DNA of 36,976 nt from Actinomycetota bacterium. Its GTDB lineage: Bacteria; Actinomycetota; Nitriliruptoria; Nitriliruptorales; JAHWKO01. The notes under the pieces were generated by a model that searched no databases, was not told the origin of the DNA, and saw only the letters and a program-made list of their open reading frames with translations. The stretch spans positions 1 to 36,976 of the forward strand of contig JAHWKO010000012.1 in the NCBI GenBank assembly GCA_019347855.1. Direction: 5' to 3'. A program made the translations under genes and the position numbers. This document shows, piece by piece, positions 7,889-15,139 of the stretch. Each line of letters opens with the position of its first letter. Position 1 is the stretch's first letter.

Positions 7889-8324
7889 TGGACGACGGAC
7901 CCACGGGTGACCGGGCTGGACTTCTCGCAGCCCGCGATCGACGCCGCCCGCGAGCTGGCGGACGAGCTGGGGATCGAGGCCCGGTTCGAGACCGCCGACG
8001 TGTACGCCGCGCCGGACGTCCTCGGCGAACGACTAGTTCCACGGTCCCGAGCCGATGCGCTGGGAGGAGTCGGGTACCTACGCGGACGAGGACGCGCCCG
8101 CGGAGCACGACGTCACCTACGAGTGGAACCACGGGCTGGGCGAGGTCGTGACCGCACTCGTGTCGCGCGGGTTGCGGATCGGGTTCTTGCACGAGCACGA
8201 CTTCACGCTGTTCCCCCGCTGGCCGTCGCTCGAGCGGTCCGACGACGGCACCTACCGGCTCCCCGAGGGCCAGCCCAACCTGCCCCTGATCTACTCGCTG
8301 AAGGCCACGAAGCCGGGATCGTGA
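7888..8324 (+). pseudogene. Class I SAM-dependent methyltransferase remnant with two internal deletions
   Basis: The locus begins with ATG 7888 coupled to the VOC stop, but after four or five codons jumps to a piece that reads VTGLDFSQPAIDAARELADE in another frame. This is the SAM-binding motif I acidic strand and what follows, up to VLGERL (about 8033). It then jumps again, in a third frame, to FHGPEPMRWEESGTYAD and a normal C-terminal end (TYEWNHGLGEV ... LKATKPGS, stop 8322-8324). In full-length relatives a glycine-rich motif I strand precedes the first piece, and about 80-90 residues lie between the two pieces. Both are missing. The second junction falls at an ACTAGT hexamer (8031-8036). 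The product cannot be a working methyltransferase. Confidence 0.75.
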
Positions 8325-8363
8325 AGAGCTGCGGCGTCCTGGGGGGTGTATCTCTTCACGATC
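8317..8363. terminator. 12-bp inverted repeat overlapping both convergent stop codons
   Basis: GATCGTGAAGAG (8317-8328) and CTCTTCACGATC (8352-8363) are exact inverse complements with a 23-base loop. The stop codon of the methyltransferase remnant (8322-8324) and that of the minus-strand membrane gene (8356-8358) lie in opposite arms. This is a likely bidirectional terminator. Confidence 0.65.
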
Positions 8364-8667
8364 GCGGGGGGCGGCGGCGGGACCACCAACGCAGCCCGAG
8401 AGCCGCGAGTCCGGACAGCAGCGCCCCGGTCCCGCTGGCGATCCCCAGGAGCCCCACCCCGAGCGCCCTCATCCCCTCGGTCGAGGTGGTGGGGTCGGCG
8501 GAGTAGGCGACGACGAACAGCAGGCCGGCCACGAGGAAGCCGGCGAACGCGGACCAGGCGAACGGCACACCGGGGTCGGCTCGGTCGATGCCACGGATCG
8601 CGGCGACGACCGAGCCGGCCAGGGGCCACACCAGGAGCTGTCCGATCGGGAGCCAGAGACCATCCAC
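8356..8667 (-). CDS. Small hypothetical membrane protein
   Basis: A 103-aa protein from GTG 8667, with GAGGA about ten bases upstream. It is predicted to have three hydrophobic helices: about residues 5-24 (LPIGQLLVWPLAGSVVAAI), 36-56 (AFAGFLVAGLLFVVAYSA) and 68-92, ending in a basic RWWSRRRPPRS tail. I do not recognise the family. It lies between dnaE2, whose stop is at 8709, and the methyltransferase remnant, on the same strand as dnaE2. Support for being real comes from the ribosome-binding site, the clean membrane topology and the terminator-like repeat at its end. No function can be assigned. Confidence 0.5.
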   Translation of the reverse strand: MDGLWLPIGQLLVWPLAGSVVAAIRGIDRADPGVPFAWSAFAGFLVAGLLFVVAYSADPTTSTEGMRALGVGLLGIASGTGALLSGLAALGLRWWSRRRPPRS

Positions 8668-8708
8668 GGGGTGCTTCCTCGTTCGGGCACCTGCGAACGT
8701 AGGGGCGG

Positions 8709-11700
8709 TCAGCGGCTGCCCGAGGCGAACATCGCAGCCGAGAGCCCCGCGGGACGTCGCTCCGCACGGCGGTGGGGCGCCGGTGGGCCGCGCCGGGCCA
8801 GAGCGGCATCGAGCTGCCCCCTTCCCCAGGCTCGCCACAGCTCGCTCAGGTCCCAGGCCCGCTCGGCGAGGATCGACGCGCCCCGCGGGCCGCTGCGGCG
8901 CAACCGCCCCTCGACGACGACCAACCAGCTGTTCAGCACCGTCCAGGCCTCGGTACCCAGGACCGACTCGAAGAAGTTGCACTGGGTGGTCCCGGTGCGG
9001 TCGTCCAGCGAGAGGAACAGCACCCGCTGCCCAGACCGGACCGGCGGCGACTGGAGGGCGACCCGCACCCCAGCGACGCGCACGACCTCCCCGTCGTGAC
9101 GTCCGAGGAGCTGGTACGCGCGGGTGACGCCGAGCACCTCGAACAACGGCTCGTAGAACGCCACCACGTGCCTGGACCAGTCCAGCTCCAGCACCTCGAG
9201 CTCGTCGCGGACCGCCTCGGCATCGGTGGGGGGCGGCAGCTGCGGCTCGTGGTCGGCGTGCAGATCGAGGCTGGTCTGGTGGACCTCGACGTCGCCCCCA
9301 CCGCCCGCCCGGGACCCCTGGCCACCCGCCCGCAGGGTCCGCCGCGTCCCGGCCCACAGCTCCTCGACCGCCAGCATCGTGCGCCGTCGGTCGGGGCCGT
9401 GCGGGGACAGCGCGTCCAACGCCCCGGCCTTGCAGAGGTTCTCGGCGGTGAGGCGCGACAGCCCGCCCCGCACCCGCAGGTCCTCCAACGAGGTGTAGGC
9501 ACGCCCCGTCAGGAGCCGCTCCCGCTCGACCTCGCTCATGGCCTTGACGTCCTGCAGGCCGACCCGCACCGCCCACCGCATCGCGACCCCCTCCGCCCCG
9601 ACCTCGTCCGCCCCGAGGTCCCACCCCGACGGCGGGACCACCCGCTCGTGAACCCCGAACGCCACATGTGGCGCTGACGGTTCACAAGGGGGGCTGGATA
9701 GCCCGTGCTGCCCCTGCCTGTGAACCGGGAGCGCCACATGTGGCGCTGACGGTTCACAGGTCCAGCCGGGGGGTGGGTCCCCACGAGGGCGGACACCGAG
9801 CGACGCCAGCGCGACCGGGGCGGGGACGCGCTCGACCGTGTACTCCGACCGCGAGACGTTCACGTCCGGGCCGAGCACCGCGATGCCGAACTGGCGAGCC
9901 TCGTCCAGGATCAGCCGTCGCGGGTACATCCCGGGGTCGTGGGTCAGCAGTCCGGCGACGAGCTCGGGTAGCAGGTGCACCTTCATCCACGCCGACCGGT
10001 AGGTGGGCACCGCGAACGCCGCCGCGTGGGCCTTGCAGAAGCCGAACGACGCGAACGACGCGACCTGCTTCCAGATGGCCTCGGCGGTCGCCCGGTCGAA
10101 CCCACGCTCGCGCGCCCGGTTCAGCGCCCACACCCGCCGGGCGGCCAGCTTCCCCTCGTCGGCGAGCTCGCGGCGGACCAGGTCGGCGTAGGCCAGGTCG
10201 CACCCGGTCAGCGCGGCGACCACCTCCATGACCTGCTCGTGGTAGACCACCACGCCGAAGGTCTCGCCCAGGACCGGCTCCAGCAACGGGTGCAGGATCT
10301 CGCCCTGCTCCTCCCCGGTGCGGCGGGCCACGAACGGGCCGACCATGTCCGCCTTCACCGGTCCCGGCCGGAACAGCGAGATCTCGGTGATGAGGTCCCC
10401 GAACGTGTCGGGCTGCAGCCGCCCCAGCAGCTCGCGCTGCCCCGGCGATTCGACCTGGAACACGCCCACCGACCGTGTGGACCGCAGCAGCTCGTAGGTG
10501 CCCGGGTCGTCGTCGCCGATGTCCTCGACGGTGAGCTCGCGACCACGGGTCTCCTGGGTGAGGTCCAACGCGTGACGCATCGCGGACAGCAGCCGCACCG
10601 CCAGCACGTCGAGCTTCAACAACCCCAGTGCGGCGACGTCGTCCTTGTCGAACTGCACCATCGAGAACCCGTTGGCGGAGCGCTCGACCGGGGCGCGGTC
10701 CAGCAGCTCCCCATCCCCCAGCACGATCCCGCACGGGTGCAGCGCCAGGTGGCGGGGGAACCCGTCGATGCGCTCGACCACCTGGAACAGCATCTCGAGC
10801 TGGCCGGCGTCCAGTCGCGTCCCGGCGAGCTCTGGCAGCTCGCGCATCGCCGCCCGGATGTCGCGAGCGCGGACCTGCCGGAACGCCTTGGCGATCAGGT
10901 TGATCTCCTCGGGGGGCAGCCCCAGGACCTTGCCGGTCTCGCGCACCGCCATCCGCGCCTGGAAGGTCTCGACCATCGCGACGCACGCGGTGCGCTCGTC
11001 GCCGTAGCGACCCATCACCATCCGGTAGACGTCCTCGCGGCGGGCCGATTCCACGTCGATGTCGATGTCGGGCAGCTCGTCCCGGTAGGGGTTCATGAAC
11101 CGTTCGAACAGCAACCCGTGCGCCACAGGATCGACGTCGGAGATGCGCAGCGCGTAGCAGATCAGGCTGCCGGCAGCGGACCCCCGGCAGGCCGTGAGGA
11201 TCCCGGCATCGCGGATGTCCCGCACGATCTCGGCGACCGCCAGGAAGTAGTCGTGGAGCCCCAGCTGGTCGACCATCGCGAGCTCGGCCACCAGCCGGTC
11301 CGACACCTCCGGCCCGGGTCGGTCGTAGCGCTCCCGGACACCAGTCCGGCAGCGGGCGTGGAGCTCGCGGCGTGCCTCGACGTCATCGAGGCCGGTCAGG
11401 CGCGGAGCGTGGGGCCCCGCGTGCAGCCCTAGGTCGACCTCGCAGGACCCCGCGACCCGCTGGGCGTTGCGCAGCAGGTCTGGGCGGTCCCGGAACCGCG
11501 GGATCGTCAGCAGGTCATCGGCGGTCTTGAGCCAACCCTCGGCGGTGGACCGGTCGAGGTGGTGGCCGGCCACCGGCACCTGGGCCCGCACGCAGGCCAT
11601 GACGTCCGCGAGGTAGGCGTCCCGCTCACGGAGGTAGCGCACGTCGTTCACGGCCACCGCGGTGAGCCCGAGCCGGTCTGCCAGCGCCACGGTCCGGGAC

Positions 11701-12320
11701 GCGGCCAGGTCCTCGGCGAGCCCGGACCGGTGATCACGGACCGCGAGCAGCACCTGGTCCGCACCGCACGCTCCGACCCAGCGGACCACCTCGGCCTCCG
11801 CTGCCTGGGTCGCTCCGTCCGCCAGCAACCGCCCCACCGGCGAGTCCACCCCCAGCAGGACGTAGCGCCCCTCGGGGTGGACGGTCGCGTCCTCCCAGGT
11901 CAGGTGCGGATCGGACCGTTGATCCCGGTGAGCGGCCGACACCGTCCGGCACAGCCCGCCGTACCCCCGCTGGGTCCGGGCCAGGAAGGTGATCCGCGGA
12001 GCGTCGCCCTCGAGCCACGCCGGCCCCACCGCCGGCCGGGACTCCCACTCGCGTCGGACCCGCCCACCTCGGGAGCTCCCCCAGCCGGGCCGGTCGGGGT
12101 CAGGTTCCAGCGCCAGGTCGGCGCCGAACACCGGAGTGACGCCGGTGGCTGCGCAGGCCTGGGCCACCCGCACCGCCCCGTACAGCCCGTCGCGGTCGGT
12201 CACGGCGACGTGGCTCATGCCAGCCTCTGCCGCAGCCACCGCCAGCTCCCGAGGTCGGATCGTGCCATCCCGTAGGGAGTAGCTGGTCCGCACCGACAGG
12301 TGCGCGAACGGGACCGTCAT
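8709..12320 (-). CDS. dnaE2: Error-prone DNA polymerase III alpha (DnaE2), with in-frame palindromic insertion
   Basis: DnaE2 is the C-family polymerase of damage-induced mutagenesis. The 1203-aa protein starts at ATG 12320 with GAGGTGG six bases upstream. An N-terminal PHP domain keeps His7 (FAHLSVRTSYSLRDG), but the two other His of the usual HLHVHS motif are replaced, so metal-dependent exonuclease activity there is unlikely. The palm Asp420 and Asp422 are present in PDIDIDVE, with LLKLDVLAVR, the KAHAAAFAVPTYRSAWMK fingers segment, and a C-terminal OB fold (VVRVAGVRVALQSPP to CNFFESV). Between SEYTVE and RVGLQDVK there is an extra stretch of about 60-75 residues containing CEPSAPHVA twice (855-863 and 879-887), encoded by two palindromic repeats. 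DnaE2 proteins are usually about 1050-1100 aa. A LexA box lies upstream; imuA'/imuB are not in the window. Confidence 0.93.
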   Translation of the reverse strand: MTVPFAHLSVRTSYSLRDGTIRPRELAVAAAEAGMSHVAVTDRDGLYGAVRVAQACAATGVTPVFGADLALEPDPDRPGWGSSRGGRVRREWESRPAVGPAWLEGDAPRITFLARTQRGYGGLCRTVSAAHRDQRSDPHLTWEDATVHPEGRYVLLGVDSPVGRLLADGATQAAEAEVVRWVGACGADQVLLAVRDHRSGLAEDLAASRTVALADRLGLTAVAVNDVRYLRERDAYLADVMACVRAQVPVAGHHLDRSTAEGWLKTADDLLTIPRFRDRPDLLRNAQRVAGSCEVDLGLHAGPHAPRLTGLDDVEARRELHARCRTGVRERYDRPGPEVSDRLVAELAMVDQLGLHDYFLAVAEIVRDIRDAGILTACRGSAAGSLICYALRISDVDPVAHGLLFERFMNPYRDELPDIDIDVESARREDVYRMVMGRYGDERTACVAMVETFQARMAVRETGKVLGLPPEEINLIAKAFRQVRARDIRAAMRELPELAGTRLDAGQLEMLFQVVERIDGFPRHLALHPCGIVLGDGELLDRAPVERSANGFSMVQFDKDDVAALGLLKLDVLAVRLLSAMRHALDLTQETRGRELTVEDIGDDDPGTYELLRSTRSVGVFQVESPGQRELLGRLQPDTFGDLITEISLFRPGPVKADMVGPFVARRTGEEQGEILHPLLEPVLGETFGVVVYHEQVMEVVAALTGCDLAYADLVRRELADEGKLAARRVWALNRARERGFDRATAEAIWKQVASFASFGFCKAHAAAFAVPTYRSAWMKVHLLPELVAGLLTHDPGMYPRRLILDEARQFGIAVLGPDVNVSRSEYTVERVPAPVALASLGVRPRGDPPPGWTCEPSAPHVALPVHRQGQHGLSSPPCEPSAPHVAFGVHERVVPPSGWDLGADEVGAEGVAMRWAVRVGLQDVKAMSEVERERLLTGRAYTSLEDLRVRGGLSRLTAENLCKAGALDALSPHGPDRRRTMLAVEELWAGTRRTLRAGGQGSRAGGGGDVEVHQTSLDLHADHEPQLPPPTDAEAVRDELEVLELDWSRHVVAFYEPLFEVLGVTRAYQLLGRHDGEVVRVAGVRVALQSPPVRSGQRVLFLSLDDRTGTTQCNFFESVLGTEAWTVLNSWLVVVEGRLRRSGPRGASILAERAWDLSELWRAWGRGQLDAALARRGPPAPHRRAERRPAGLSAAMFASGSR
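9648..9686. repeat. Palindromic repeat element, copy 1 (inside dnaE2)
   Basis: GTGAACC (9648-9654) pairs with GGTTCAC (9679-9685), and the centre CGCCACATGTGGCG (9660-9673) is a perfect palindrome. On the coding strand it reads in frame as CEPSAPHVAFGVHE. It lies 71-72 bases from copy 2 in the same orientation. Confidence 0.85.
9719..9758. repeat. Palindromic repeat element, copy 2 (inside dnaE2)
   Basis: TGTGAACCG (9719-9727) and CGGTTCACA (9750-9758) are exact inverse complements, flanking three bases on each side of GCGCCACATGTGGCGC (9731-9746), itself a perfect palindrome. On the coding strand it reads in frame as CEPSAPHVALPVHR. It differs from copy 1 only in the left arm and in three to four bases beside the core. 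Confidence 0.88.
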
Positions 12321-12331
12321 CGCGAGCCACC

Positions 12332-12358
12332 TCGAACGTCTCGAACGCCTCGAACGTT
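12332..12358. repeat. Three 9-bp TCGAACGNN direct repeats upstream of dnaE2
   Basis: TCGAACGTC, TCGAACGCC and TCGAACGTT start at 12332, 12341 and 12350. Each carries the TCGAAC half-site of a LexA box. They lie between the full LexA box and the dnaE2 start, in the untranslated leader. Confidence 0.7.
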
Positions 12359-12359
12359 T

Positions 12360-12375
12360 GCGAACGTACGTTCGA
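12360..12375. promoter_or_regulatory. LexA (SOS) box upstream of dnaE2
   Basis: GCGAACGTACGTTCGA has the palindromic core CGAAC-GTAC-GTTCG and matches TCGAAC-N4-GTTCGA at 15 of 16 positions. It is centred about 47 bases before the dnaE2 ATG, a normal operator position. Confidence 0.85.
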
Positions 12376-12413
12376 TGATGTCGTGGGTGCTCGGTCCCGT
12401 CAACCGAGAGTTC

Positions 12414-13445
12414 TCACCCGACGGCCACGCCCGTCCGGTAGTCGAAGAACCGCAACCGATCCGGGTCGGCGTACAGGTCCAGCTCCTCGCCGACCGTGGG
12501 CTCGGGAACCGCGAGCGGGGTCCGCAGGACCGCGGTCACCGTGGTCCCGGCGACCCGTCCACGCACGTGCAACTCCGGACCGGTCGAGGTGACCTGCATC
12601 ACCGACACCCGGACGTGCAGACCCTGTCGGCGGGGTTCGGGATCCAGGTCCGCCGGTCGCACCCCGACGAGCACCCGACCGTCCGGCACCCGACCCGACA
12701 CGGTGACGTCCGCCGCGGACAGGAGGTTCGTCGGCGGCGATCCCAGCAGTGTCGCCACCTCGATCGTCGCCGGGCGTTCGTACAGCTCGAGCGGCGGTCC
12801 CACCTGCACCACCTGGCCAGCGACGAGCACCGCCACCCGATCCCCGAGCGCCATCGCCTCGGTCTGGTCGTTGGTCGCGTACACCATGGTCACCCCGGCC
12901 GCGCGCTGGACCATCGCGAGCTCCCGTCGCAGCCGCTGCCGCTCGTGGCTGTCGACGTTCGCGAGCGGCTCGTCCAGCAGGAAGAGACCAACGGCACGCC
13001 CCAGCTCCCGGGTGGTCTCGACCGCCTGGCGCGATCCGGCGGACAGCTGTCGGGGCAGACGGTCCAGCAGATGCGACAGACCCATCACCCGCGCCGACGC
13101 CTCGACCCGCTCGGTGACCTCTGGACCCGGCGACCGCAGCAGGCGCAACGGGAAGGCGATGTTGTCCCGGGCCGTCAGCTGGCGCTGGAGACTGCCCTCC
13201 TGGAACACCATCGCGACGTCGCGCTGCGCCGCCGGCACCTCGGTCACGTCGTGGTCGTCGATCAGGACCCGGCCCGCGTCCACCGGCTCGAGACCGGCGA
13301 GGACCCGCAGCAACGTCGTCTTGCCGCTCCCCGAGGGACCGATCACGACGAGCAGCTCACCGTCCTCGATCGCGAGGTGCACGTCGTCGAGCCGCCTCGC
13401 CCCGTCGTGGCCCACGGTGACGCCGTCCACCGTGACCGCCGGCAC
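12414..13445 (-). CDS. ABC transporter ATP-binding protein (MalK/UgpC type) with non-canonical signature and H-loop
   Basis: A 343-aa ATPase subunit for an importer of the sugar/glycerol-phosphate class, judged by its length and C-terminal TOBE-like domain (GVRPADLDPEPRR, then two beta-rich repeats). Start GTG 13445 lies two bases after the stop of the upstream remnant. Walker A GPSGSGKT is at 36-43, the Q-loop Gln at 82, and Walker B LFLLDEP at 154-160. Two key motifs differ: the signature is LSAGSRQ (134-140) instead of LSGGQ, and the switch histidine is Asn192 (ATNDQTEAMALGD). No permease is coded next to it. The substrate-binding protein at 14080 is of another family. It may energise a permease elsewhere, or it may have low activity. 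Confidence 0.85.
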   Translation of the reverse strand: MPAVTVDGVTVGHDGARRLDDVHLAIEDGELLVVIGPSGSGKTTLLRVLAGLEPVDAGRVLIDDHDVTEVPAAQRDVAMVFQEGSLQRQLTARDNIAFPLRLLRSPGPEVTERVEASARVMGLSHLLDRLPRQLSAGSRQAVETTRELGRAVGLFLLDEPLANVDSHERQRLRRELAMVQRAAGVTMVYATNDQTEAMALGDRVAVLVAGQVVQVGPPLELYERPATIEVATLLGSPPTNLLSAADVTVSGRVPDGRVLVGVRPADLDPEPRRQGLHVRVSVMQVTSTGPELHVRGRVAGTTVTAVLRTPLAVPEPTVGEELDLYADPDRLRFFDYRTGVAVG

Positions 13446-13447
13446 GA

Positions 13448-13657
13448 TCAGGTCCCGATGTCGCGGCGCTCGGACGCCCAGACCGCGACACCGAGCAGCG
13501 CCAGCAGCAACCGGATCGTGGCCGTCTTCCCGGCGCCGTTCGGGCCGAGGAACCCGAACACCTCGCCCGGCCGGACCTCGAGGTCGACCTCGGAGATGCC
13601 CACCACGTCGCCGTACCGCTCGGTGAGGGACTCGGTGCGGATCGGGGCGTCGCTCAT
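13448..13657 (-). pseudogene. Collapsed ABC-2 type ATPase/permease fusion remnant
   Basis: The 69-aa frame from ATG 13657 begins like a normal ABC-2 ATPase: [20 protein letters not shown], then Walker A GPNGAGKT and ATIRLLL. It then passes straight into [16 protein letters not shown], which looks like the C-terminal end of an ABC-2 permease (hydrophobic helix followed by ERRDI). The remainder of the ATPase (Q-loop, signature, Walker B) and most of the permease, several hundred residues together, are absent. The join is in frame. The product could not hydrolyse ATP or form a channel. The permease identity of the tail rests on a short match. Confidence 0.65.
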
Positions 13658-13677
13658 GCGATCCGAGCCTAGGCGGG

Positions 13678-13959
13678 TCAGTCCCAGACCCGGTCGAGGT
13701 GCCAGTCCTCCCCACGCCGGACGACCTCGTACACGCCGGTCGTGCGCCTGCCGGAGTCGCCCGCGGCCTCCACCCGCCAGAGGTCGGCCTGCTCGATGCG
13801 GATCGCCCGCCCATCGGACCGCCGCCACCAGCCCGGGTCCTCGCGCCAGTGACCGAGGACCTGGTGGATCCGGTAGGTCCGTCCTCGCCACCGGAACACC
13901 GTCGGCACCCCGCCCTCGCAGCGCACCGCCTCGAGCACCTCGCGGTAGCGCTTCGTCAC
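13678..13959 (-). CDS. DUF6504 family protein
   Basis: A 93-aa protein from GTG 13959; ATG 13992 in the same frame is an alternative. The recognisable core is [20 protein letters not shown], then [12 protein letters not shown], and a C-terminal [19 protein letters not shown]. This is the pattern of DUF6504, a small domain known beside imuB/dnaE2 mutasome genes in actinobacteria. A perfect LexA palindrome lies upstream, and dnaE2 follows on the same strand after two ABC genes, so this looks like a mutasome accessory gene separated from its usual partners. No catalytic residues are known. GGGTGAG precedes the chosen start at a usable distance. Confidence 0.72.
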   Translation of the reverse strand: MTKRYREVLEAVRCEGGVPTVFRWRGRTYRIHQVLGHWREDPGWWRRSDGRAIRIEQADLWRVEAAGDSGRRTTGVYEVVRRGEDWHLDRVWD

Positions 13960-14007
13960 CCGTCGCTCACCCCGGCCACCTCGGCTCCGCATCCCTCGAC
14001 GCCCGCA

Positions 14008-14023
14008 CCGAACGTACGTTCGG
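14008..14023. promoter_or_regulatory. LexA (SOS) box upstream of the DUF6504 gene
   Basis: CCGAACGTACGTTCGG is a perfect 16-bp palindrome containing GAAC-GTAC-GTTC, the LexA core. It is about 55 bases before the GTG at 13959. The same CGAACGTACGTTCG core occurs upstream of dnaE2. Confidence 0.82.
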
Positions 14024-14032
14024 ACACACCGA

Positions 14033-14045
14033 CGAACGTACGTCA
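14033..14045. promoter_or_regulatory. Second, weaker LexA-like site
   Basis: CGAACGTACGTCA repeats the left half and spacer of the neighbouring LexA box but ends GTCA instead of GTTC. Its centre is 24 bp from the centre of the first box, so cooperative binding is conceivable. Confidence 0.4.
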
Positions 14046-14079
14046 GCGCCACGGGCCGGTCAACACCACGTCGGCAGGC

Positions 14080-15015
14080 TCAGCCCGCCGCAGGTTCCTC
14101 CGGCGGGAGGAGCTCCTCAACCGCCTCCTCGGCGACCTCGGCGGGATCGCCGACCTGGGTCACCCGGGCGTTCCAGCGAGCGAGCCACGCCGTCCCGACC
14201 CGGTCGTCGAACCTGCGGAGAGCCGCGACCGCCTCGGGGCGCTGCTCGACCAGCTCCTCGCGGACGACCGGGGCCAGCACGAACGCCGGGAACCCCTGTC
14301 GTTCGTCGCGGAGCGTCTTCAGCCCGGACGACCACGCTCCTCCGTGGGTGGCCGACGTCAGGCCCGCCAGGCAGTCCCCGCGGACCACGGCGGTGACGGC
14401 CTGGTCCGGGGTCGCCTCGAGGATCTGTTCGCTGAGGACCTGTCGATCCAGCGGGATCACCCGCGGCACGAGCGACTGCAGGCCGTCGGTCCGTTCCGCG
14501 AAGCTCTGGTCCACGCACAGCTTCTCGTCGGGCTCGGTGTTCAGGACGCTGAGGTCGAAGACCCGCTCCAGGTGCGCCCACCGCCCAGGAGGCCCGTTCA
14601 CCACGAACGCGAACGTGGCGTTCACCCGGGTGGGCGGCAACCACACCAGCCCGTCGTCCGCGTCCAGCTCCGCCACCCGATCGTAGGAGGCGTCCACGTC
14701 ACGGGGCGGGTTCGGCAGCCCGTACTCCTCGAGCCACACCGCCCCCGTGTAGGACGGGACCACGTCGACCGTCCCGAGCTCGAGGCCCTGTCGCGCATCG
14801 GCCGTGCTCCGGAACCGGTCGTCGACCTCGGCATCGATGCCATCGTCTTCGAGCAGTTCCGCGAGGACGTGGGCGACGAGCCGGCTCTCCCCCTCGGGAC
14901 CAGCCCCGATCCGTACGGGGTCCCCCGACGTACCCCGCTGCTGCCACGCGAACGCACCCACGGCCCCCGCGACGAGGACGACCGCGACCAGACCGAGCAC
15001 GAGAGGGCGACGCAC
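14080..15015 (-). CDS. Glycine betaine/osmoprotectant-type ABC substrate-binding protein
   Basis: A 311-aa extracytoplasmic binding protein of the OpuAC/OpuC type. Start GTG 15015 sits just after a TACCCT -10, suggesting a leaderless transcript. An N-terminal hydrophobic helix (residues 5-27) has no lipobox Cys, so it may be an uncleaved anchor. The binding domain opens with VRIGAGPEGESRLVAHVLAE and continues LELGTVDVVPSYTG, then a hinge region with DEKLCVDQSFAERTDGL and a return lobe ending in VTQVGDPAEVAEE. These are typical of quaternary-amine binding proteins. No permease or partner ATPase is adjacent, which is unusual for such systems, so the gene is an orphan here. Ligand identity is inferred from family only. 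Confidence 0.8.
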   Translation of the reverse strand: MRRPLVLGLVAVVLVAGAVGAFAWQQRGTSGDPVRIGAGPEGESRLVAHVLAELLEDDGIDAEVDDRFRSTADARQGLELGTVDVVPSYTGAVWLEEYGLPNPPRDVDASYDRVAELDADDGLVWLPPTRVNATFAFVVNGPPGRWAHLERVFDLSVLNTEPDEKLCVDQSFAERTDGLQSLVPRVIPLDRQVLSEQILEATPDQAVTAVVRGDCLAGLTSATHGGAWSSGLKTLRDERQGFPAFVLAPVVREELVEQRPEAVAALRRFDDRVGTAWLARWNARVTQVGDPAEVAEEAVEELLPPEEPAAG

Positions 15016-15021
15016 GGTGCG

Positions 15022-15027
15022 AGGGTA
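15022..15027 (-). promoter_or_regulatory. -10 element for a leaderless transcript (substrate-binding protein)
   Basis: The minus strand reads TACCCT, ending six bases before the GTG start codon at 15015. A transcript starting at the usual distance would begin at or next to the start codon. Confidence 0.45.
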
Positions 15028-15056
15028 CGGCGACGGTCGAGGTCGGGCACCAGCGG

Positions 15057-15062
15057 TAGCCT
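15057..15062 (+). promoter_or_regulatory. Possible -10 element for the lipoprotein pair
   Basis: TAGCCT on the plus strand, 77 bases before the ATG at 15140, in the 124-bp gap between divergent genes. Motif only. Confidence 0.35.
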
Positions 15063-15139
15063 CGGCGCCCCGCGGCCCGCACGCGGCCGTCGTTCGAACC
15101 CGCGATCCCCCCACCCGCGATCCCCGGAGCCACACGGTC

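Noticed and set aside
6088..8151. Plus-strand open frame of 687 codons opposite dinB
   Set aside because: Antisense shadow of dinB continuing through the VOC gene out of frame; no recognisable domain.
9640..9760. Possible CRISPR repeats, because two similar palindromic repeats are about 72 bp apart
   Set aside because: Only two copies, lying inside a coding frame that they preserve, with no further units or cas genes.
9640..9760. Possible intein in dnaE2, since DnaE proteins are known intein hosts
   Set aside because: The extra segment is far too short, lacks intein splice-junction and DOD/HNH motifs, and is explained by the palindromic elements.
9975..11432. Plus-strand open frame of 485 codons inside dnaE2
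   Set aside because: Complement of conserved dnaE2 palm and fingers sequence; no independent start signal.
12300..14396. Plus-strand open frame of 698 codons opposite the ABC genes
   Set aside because: Crosses several minus-strand genes and the LexA region; compositional artefact.
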